From CAYSWK01 sp964434735 (GTDB lineage Archaea > Micrarchaeota > Micrarchaeia > Anstonellales > Bilamarchaeaceae), in contig CAYSWK010000011.1 of NCBI GenBank assembly GCA_964434735.1, positions 1 through 30,262 on the forward strand: 30,262 bases of DNA, given 5' to 3'. Below the pieces are notes generated by a model. It made no database searches, had not been told where the DNA came from, and was given only the letters and a program-made list of their open reading frames with translations. A program made the translations under genes and the position numbers. Of the stretch, positions 30,045 to 30,262 are shown piece after piece. Each line of letters begins with the position of its first letter. The first letter of the stretch is position 1.

Positions 30045-30262
30045 ATGCCAGATAAAAGACCCTTTGATGTATTGAACCACGCACTCAACAACACCGTAAT
30101 TATCGGTTTAAAAGGTGGAAATGAATTCCGCGGAACCATGGTCGCATACGACCCACACATGAACATCGTGCTTGAAAAAGCAGAACAGATGGTCAATGGT
30201 GAAGTAAAGCGCGGAATGGGAACAATCCTTTTGCGTGGAGACAGCGTTATTTACGTTTCACC
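30045..30262 (+). CDS. Archaeal Lsm/Sm-like RNA-binding protein (truncated by window edge)
   Basis: Seventy-two codons are visible before the window ends and no stop has been reached. RPFDVLNHALNNTVIIGLKG and FRGTMVAYDPHMNIVLEKAE form Sm motif 1, and ILLRGDSVIYVSP is Sm motif 2 with the RGD RNA-binding residues. The protein should form a seven-membered ring binding oligo-U RNA. Only a few residues are likely missing. AGGTGA four bases ahead of the ATG is a clear ribosome-binding site. Confidence 0.95.
   Translation, partial: MPDKRPFDVLNHALNNTVIIGLKGGNEFRGTMVAYDPHMNIVLEKAEQMVNGEVKRGMGTILLRGDSVIYVS

Overview
The window is a gene-dense stretch of an archaeal chromosome. Archaeal hallmarks are DNA topoisomerase VI A and B, PurP, Hjc, archaeal class I CCA-adding enzyme, Kae1, hypusine-type eIF5A, ribosomal proteins S24e and S27ae, an Lsm/Sm protein and a split two-subunit transketolase. 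Promoters show TATA boxes (TTTAAA or TTTATAAA) about 25-28 bp upstream of many start codons, as expected for leaderless archaeal mRNAs. Other genes have an AGGTGA-type Shine-Dalgarno 4-6 nt before the ATG. A bacterial-type GyrB together with topo VI points to a euryarchaeal or DPANN-like lineage. The exact phylum cannot be fixed from this sequence alone. I see no rRNA, tRNA, CRISPR array, IS element or prophage.

Layout. 1-650: truncated Lrp/AsnC regulator with a repeated operator-like motif, a divergent 81-residue unknown and a GC-rich hairpin. 653-4554: an orphan HExxH protein, purP, a DUF2085-like membrane protein overlapping a 59-residue Cys-containing membrane protein, and the CCA-adding enzyme. 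4653-7993: a large lipoprotein/multi-span protein with a predicted roadblock-like C-terminus facing a second HExxH protein. 8151-12938: gyrB converging on a top6B-top6A operon, with a degenerate inverted repeat between them. 13074-17280: an MsrQ/ferric-reductase-like membrane protein, purM, and a coupled pentose-phosphate operon (epimerase, transketolase N, transketolase C). 17292-23474: Mre11-like nuclease, a DUF4870-like protein, mevalonate kinase coupled to a gamma-carbonic-anhydrase-like protein, endonuclease III with a small unknown, then diphosphomevalonate decarboxylase and phosphomevalonate kinase. 23505-26166: Hjc, a CPA-type antiporter and a Na/Ca-exchanger-type transporter. 26163-28707 (minus strand): eIF5A-S24e-S27ae-CPBP protease, then kae1. 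28786-end: TatD and NYN-domain nuclease-like genes, and a truncated Lsm gene.

How the genes work together. Three of the late mevalonate-pathway enzymes (MvK, PMK, MvaD) lie within about 5 kb, predicting a classical mevalonate route to isopentenyl diphosphate for archaeal lipids. The epimerase and split transketolase form a non-oxidative pentose-phosphate unit that would feed PurM and PurP. DNA maintenance genes (gyrB, top6AB, mre11-like, nth, hjc, tatD) are scattered through the window. Two genes absent from a simple long-ORF list were recovered by reading the sequence: the truncated Lrp/AsnC gene at the left edge and the 57-residue S27ae gene, as well as the truncated Lsm gene at the right edge.

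The most interesting signals are regulatory: single palindromic TATA boxes placed to serve two divergent genes, a 15-bp direct repeat flanking the Lrp promoter, and a near-identical translation-initiation sequence in three unrelated genes. I found no clear new multi-gene system. The strongest candidate for new biology at protein level is the lipoprotein with a predicted cytoplasmic roadblock/LC7-like domain.
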